The translations under genes were made by a program, and so were the position numbers. A model generated the notes under the pieces. That model was given only the letters and a program-made list of their open reading frames with translations, had not been told where the DNA came from and searched no databases. From NCBI GenBank assembly GCA_948470475.1, contig OX419343.1, positions 26,250,378 through 26,314,377 on the forward strand: a stretch of 64,000 nt of DNA, read 5' to 3'. Source of the stretch: Galaxea fascicularis (taxonomy: Eukaryota; Cnidaria; Anthozoa; Scleractinia; Euphylliidae). Shown piece after piece: positions 58,555 through 64,000 of this stretch. The stretch's first letter is position 1, and each line of letters opens with the position of its first letter.

Positions 58555-58586
58555 TAATTAAAATTAAATCGCATTAACTTAATCAG
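58555..58586. promoter_or_regulatory. Cluster of ATTA homeodomain core sites upstream of the homeobox gene
   Basis: CTAATTAAAATTAAAT, then GCATTAACTTAAT: four or five TAAT/ATTA cores within 32 bases, about 380 bases upstream of the start codon. It may bind homeodomain proteins, including the gene's own product. AT-rich composition makes chance clustering possible. Confidence 0.3.
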
Positions 58587-61500
58587 CGAACGCAGAACAA
58601 TAGATCGGACTCAATCGTGTCTTTTTTCTCCAGATGGAGAGACAAAACGTTCCCACACATTTTATACTTGCCTCAGGCTAGCAAAATTCATTATGGGGAC
58701 CTTATGCCCCATCTTAACACAGTTATGTTTTGTGGGAAAGAGCTCAACATTATTGAAACGTTATTCCAACAAGAATTCATTTTTTGGACTTTTGAAACCA
58801 TTTTTGTGTTGTCTTAAGAATTATCCGAGAAGTTTTGATTATCTTTCCGTTATCTAAACTGTAAGTGAACGCGGAAGACCGCCTAGGAGCAACGAGCTAT
58901 TTTTTCAATTCACCTTTGTGAAAAAAGTAGAAAACAAAGTCAAATATCACTTGCTTCGTACAACGATACAGCGGGAATTCTTTTATAGTCATCAGGGACC
59001 ACTTCAAAATATTGCAAGAATATATAAAACTCTTTAATTAACCCCGTATTTCTTTTCAATGTTTTTTAAAAATAAATAACACTCTCCTTCTGCGTTCAAA
59101 CTTTCTAATATTCTGCTGACAGCGACAGCTTAAAATATTCCGGATATTTTTTATTTTTTCACGAGTCCGGTGTTTTTGTAATCGGCAAAGTTTTGATCTG
59201 TCTTGCAATGCTACCGCCACGGACGTTTACATTTCGCTGAGCATTTTGGCACATTTTTCGCAAACTTACTGAAACAGAAAGTGTGGTTTTCTGCCAGTAC
59301 GAACGTCATTTTGCGGGGCTCAATGTTCACATCACATTCACTCCGTTGGATGGCAAAACTTCAGCGAACCATAAATAAAAAAAATTGAATAGATTTCAGA
59401 TTTTAATAAGAGAATGTTTCCCGCTGCGAAGTACAATGCGCCGCTTCTTGCCTGACTGAGACCATACAAGCCTTAACAGTTTCGATAGCACGATATCAAT
59501 AAAGTCTCTTGCTGCTATAATCTTCTTCTAGAACTGGTTTAGTTTTGTGTCGTAAATTTACCTTCGTGTTTCCTCATAAAATGTTCCATGTGACCATATG
59601 TACTTACCTAGGATCTTAAAATAGTTGTCGACTGCTGTGAACGGCCAATTTATTTTAAGCGGGCGTGGGTTGGGACAAGTTTGTCATCTAAAGAATCATA
59701 CACGACACTGATGAAATCATCTTAAAATCGCCTGATATATTAGAGAATGGCTTTAAGCCCTCAAAGTTTTTTCCCCTTTCCTTTTGTTTGACTAGCAATA
59801 AAATTCGCTGTAGTTTGGATAACTACTTATAAGCACTAAACTATGCGTAAAGTGAAAATGACCGAATGTAAACAGATGCGCTGGTAACGTGAAAAGATGA
59901 ACTTGGAGATTATGCTTGTTATTGTGATTGCAATAAAATAATAACTTTTACACTAAGACTTTTGTCATCTGAATAAATAAAAAGTCTTCTACGAATCCAC
60001 CGTTAAAAGACATAATAAGGAATAACTTAGTACGCTGGATTTGGGCCTTGTAATACCCGAAAATTGAAGTTGAAAGAGTTTTTAACTTAGCATGAAATCT
60101 TTTCATTCGTTGGTACGTCGCCAAACTATTTTCTAGAATGCCAACTCAGAGGACAGGTCAAGTAGTGCTTTTGTGTGGGTCATCTTCATTGTAATTTCTC
60201 ATGAGGCGCTATTGTAGTCAAGTTCAAAGACAGGTGCAGATTTTTCTTCCGGGCTAAGACTTGAGAGAACAGTATACATTTTAAAACTTTAATTTATGGT
60301 AAAAAAAAATTAACTTACTCGAGAAAAATGAATTTGACTTGTAAACTAAGGGTGTAATAGTTCCGTGATCAATATATGACATAGTATAAATTTTGTACCT
60401 TGTGTTACGGACAGCCAACCACTGCTAACGCAAGGAGATGGTTTTATTAAGTTTCAGTCATGCTAAACTAAAATTCTTTCTCCACGGAACCAAACCCACG
60501 GAATCACAGTAAGAGATTTCAAACTTCGAAGTTCTAAATTCTCAACGTGAATGACCCCTCGAACGAAAGCTTTTATGTCCTGCTATTCTTCGTGTTCTGG
60601 TTTGGTTTTAAATAGCCCAGAAAAAAATTCTCAAGTTTGGAAATCAAGAATTTCAGATCTTTGTGTCGGCAGCTCTAGCAAGTGTAACGGGCCGTATGCT
60701 ATTACATTAAAAACCTGCATGCTGTGAGTACTGTTGGAGGCTGTTTCCATAGTGTGGCTTGAAATATATCATACGGGGCTTCACATAATGCTGAAGAGCG
60801 CGGTATCCTTTCAAGCAACTCCGAAATTGAAAGTTTCCCGCTTAGTCCAACAGTGGGGCTTCAACTCGTCGTCTTTAACATAATGCATCGTGTTGAAGTG
60901 AAGTAGAATGATGCTACCAATTGGATTTAACGCCACAAACGGGCTGCAGCGACTTTACTGACAAACACTGTAAATTCCACGTTTGAATTTCGGGATTGTA
61001 TTCATATTTCATATTGAACACATTTTCCAAAGTGGAGGACTTTTGTTTTACATGTAACGAAGAAACCAAGCGATTAAACACCTTAAATGTTTGATAAAAA
61101 TATTCAGCAATGAAATTAGCTGAGTGGAAATTAACCAGAAAAGAATTTTGTGAAATGTGAAAGCAACTAAGCCACCCTATGCTATTTCACTCTATGGGTT
61201 TTCTGCCGTTTTAATAAAATTGAATTAATGAAGGTAGCATTTTCTAATTTTATTCTGACATTCTACATGACGCGATAACCCGCCAGTATATCTATTCAGC
61301 CATCCACCAAGACCTCGCTCCCTCGCTCGTCCTCCCCCCCCCCTTCCCCCTTGCTCACCTTCTTCCAAAATTCTCTCCATTTACTGAATCACTGGAACAC
61401 AATTTCATACTTGTGAAATCGAACTTGTAGGTTTCCCTTCTCCTTTGAATTTATGTTAAGACCAGAAAGGGTTTTTCACAAGGATTTGTAGATAGAAAAG

Positions 61501-64000
61501 TAAAACTGACAATCCAAGTCTCTCCGTGCAGTAGAGACAAGTGAATTCCGTTATGAATAGTATCGGTGGGGGTTAACTAGCATACAAGCTTTCAAATTTT
61601 CTTTGTTATAATTACAATAAGTCTTCTGCAACGGTCTTTCCTCCCTCACTCCAATTTTGTGACCGAAGCCTTCGTTCCCTTGTCCAGCGGTCGGGAAACA
61701 AGCGACTCTTGGAAATTTTGATCCGGAAGTTGAAAAAAATATAGGACTTCCGTTTGAATTGCGCATGCTTAGAGTTTAGCGCCGCGCAATGTCGAAGTTC
61801 ACTTTTCTAACGGTCATTTGCAATCAAGATCCAATCAAAAACCAATGAAGATCACAGCTATCGGATCCTTTGAGAGACGAAACCCAGATTGCAACATAAC
61901 GGGGTTGTCGATTCCAGTGAACTCCGGTGTAATTACATGTAGATATGGGAGCCTTGGGTCTAAGCGACATTTGAAGCTCTGTTGGAATTGAACACGCTTA
62001 ACAAGTATTGACAAACTAGTTGCCCTCTGCTTTGGTAAGGTTCTCCCTTTTGTATTTTCTAAGGTTTTCTTAGTGGACAAAACATAGAAAACGTTCGAAA
62101 TGAATTGAATTAAATAACTCTTACACAAGGATGTAAGATCAAAGTTTGCTTATAGATTTGTACTAGTTCTGTCACTGAAAAGAGATTAATCATAAAAAAT
62201 GCATTGGGGTTTTGAGAAAGAAAAACGTGGAGAAATGCGGCTTCGACTTTAACCAAAACTCGGTGTTGTTTTCGATAAGGCACGCCTTAATAATGAAGCA
62301 CCCTTGTGAGTCACCGGAAATTCATCGCTACGCGCTATTACACTTGGTCATGGTTTTGATAGGCATGCCTAACAGACCTTACTCTCAAAACTATTTTAAT
62401 ATTAAGTATCTATTCAGTTTTATTTCCTCATGCTCATCACATCATTAAGTGACGTGGGACTTCTGGACTTGACGTGATCAATGACGTAAGGTATAGTGAG
62501 AGTCTCATGGACATCAACCCGACGCTTGAATGTCATTAATCGACACCGAGCGAACGCAAGGTTTGCATTGCTGTTCGCACTGCTTCTGGACTTAGGGCTA
62601 ACGATGAAAATGGTAAATCGTCGGAAGGTCTAAGGTCGCTCACCACATGGTAGATAAACTTAGCAAACATGGAAGAAATATGGATTATAACTTCACCTCT
62701 TATGCTGTTGTAATTTTAAGACAGAAGATCGTGGTGTACGGACACGGTTAGGAAAGCAACTGTCTCATAATGGCAGTTAAGAATGCAGAACAGTTGGAAA
62801 AGTGTTTACTTTGAGAAAACTCATGTTGGAGCACTTAATGCACTAAGTAACCGTAAATCATTGTGAAGCATTCCTCCGTGACATGGTGTGGGACGAGCTA
62901 TCGTCAAAACTAACTACAGGCAACTAAAAACTACTCTCCTTATACAAAACCTAGCAAAGAAACATGATCTTTGGTTTTACCTGAGAGAGAAACACTAACC
63001 GGTTCTCACAGTATTACCGCAATACATTGTTGCACATAGAGTTCGGCACATCTTAGACTTACACATTGGTAAGCTTCAGCGATAACACTTGATTTGTATC
63101 ATGGAAATTACCAAACTGAAGATAGAAAATTCTTAAATCAGCCGCCGAAGTAAGAGAATTCTAATCACAACATAGTCGCTAGCAGTCGTCCCGAAAAGAC
63201 TGGTGTGTTGAGCATTGTCCGTTCCGCTGGCCGTTTTCAGTGATGTTCTTGAAATCTGATTTAATTTAATCACCCCCAAAGAAATAATGATAGTTAGGCA
63301 AGGAAAGCAATAAAAGTACAAGTGTATACTGTGCAGACAAATTATCATAATTGTTTTCAACAAGCTGCAGTTTTGTCAAAAACACTCTGCGAAGAGAACT
63401 CGACCGTGTCGTAAACATATTGCTTCAAATTACAAAAATTCACGAATTAGAAGAGAAGTATAACACAGTTTATCCGCAAATGTTTTGATTACATGAAAAA
63501 CATAGTTCTGGATTCTCTATAAGGAAAATTACTGTCATCTTTTAAATCAGGTTTGCTGGAAATTGTTTTGTGCTATGGCTAAACCCACCCCTCTTAACAC
63601 CCCCTACTCGAGATCACCGGAAATTACATACCAAGCGGCAATTGTCTTCTGCTGAGAACTTGTGTTTAAAAAACATGTTTTCGAATTTGAAAACAAATTC
63701 TTTTATTCGAACATTAAAAGAAATTCAGATTAACAAGGACTACTCTCAAACTCTCCGTAGGGTAAAAACAGTTTAAATTTGGTATTTTCGTTCATAGAAC
63801 CCGCAATGGTGCTAAAGTTGTTAATTATGCATTTTTCAATTCAACAGCGTTTTGCTCGTAGCACGATTCAATAAAGATATCGTTCAGATTTACAACTTTA
63901 ATAAATTAAAAATCTGTCATTTTATGAATCTGGAAACCTCTGATATTCAGCTCTTCGTCGAAAATCTTGGAAAATGTGAGGAAAGTAACAATAAAAGCAA

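Larger units (their letters stand above)
58180..64000. other. Gene-free, repeat-poor region upstream of the homeobox gene
   Basis: No exon is recognised. The first 300 bases hold the homeobox promoter. Also seen: an ATTA-rich cluster (58555-58586), a C-run (61334-61345) and three TGACGT half sites at 62450-62487. Remaining sequence is AT-rich without evident repeats or SINEs. Confidence 0.6.

Overview
This is a eukaryotic, AT-rich nuclear window with compact multi-exon genes, GT-AG introns of a few hundred bases to 2-3 kb, tRNA-derived SINEs and many palindromic MITEs. The protein families (SNX4, amphiphysin/BIN, RHOBTB, thiamine pyrophosphokinase, a Hox-type homeobox gene) indicate a metazoan. 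The repeat style and intron-rich gene structure look anthozoan, most likely a stony coral; that placement is inference from pattern recognition, not from a search. Gene models were built by hand from splice signals, reading phase and protein similarity. Every internal junction listed keeps phase.

Layout: (1) 1-230, probable 3' terminal exon of a plus-strand gene that leaves the window. (2) 1194-8156 minus, SNX4, 14 coding exons. (3) 8225-16018 plus, an amphiphysin/BIN-type BAR-SH3 gene, 16 coding exons, head-to-head with SNX4 and only 68 bp away. (4) 16019-21173, repeat-rich intergenic DNA. (5) 21174-28462 minus, RHOBTB-type gene (atypical GTPase plus two BTB domains), 5 coding exons. (6) 28463-33224, SINE- and MITE-filled intergenic DNA. 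(7) 33225-35201 minus, a two-exon gene encoding only a very divergent RHOBTB/Rho-like G domain, probably a tandem relative of gene 5. (8) 35949-41551 plus, thiamine pyrophosphokinase (TPK1), divergent from gene 7. (9) 42-55 kb, a gene-free and strikingly repeat-poor stretch holding a pre-miRNA-like hairpin at 51451-51547. (10) 54966-58179 minus, a Hox-type homeobox gene with a YRWM hexapeptide. (11) 58180-64000, another gene-free, repeat-poor stretch.

Functional themes: SNX4 and the amphiphysin-type protein are both BAR-domain membrane-curvature proteins of endosomal recycling and endocytosis, and they share one promoter. The two GTPase genes form a local RHOBTB-like cluster in which the classical GTP-hydrolysis residues are lost. 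TPK1 makes the cofactor thiamine diphosphate. The homeobox gene sits in quiet DNA typical of developmental regulators, in sharp contrast to the mobile-element-rich left 42 kb.

The best candidates for something undescribed are the GTPase-only paralogue (and possible exon sharing with RHOBTB), the hairpin in the Hox-flanking desert, TTAA-ended palindromic elements that each carry two perfect TGACGTCA sites, and a tRNA-like sequence enclosed in terminal inverted repeats.
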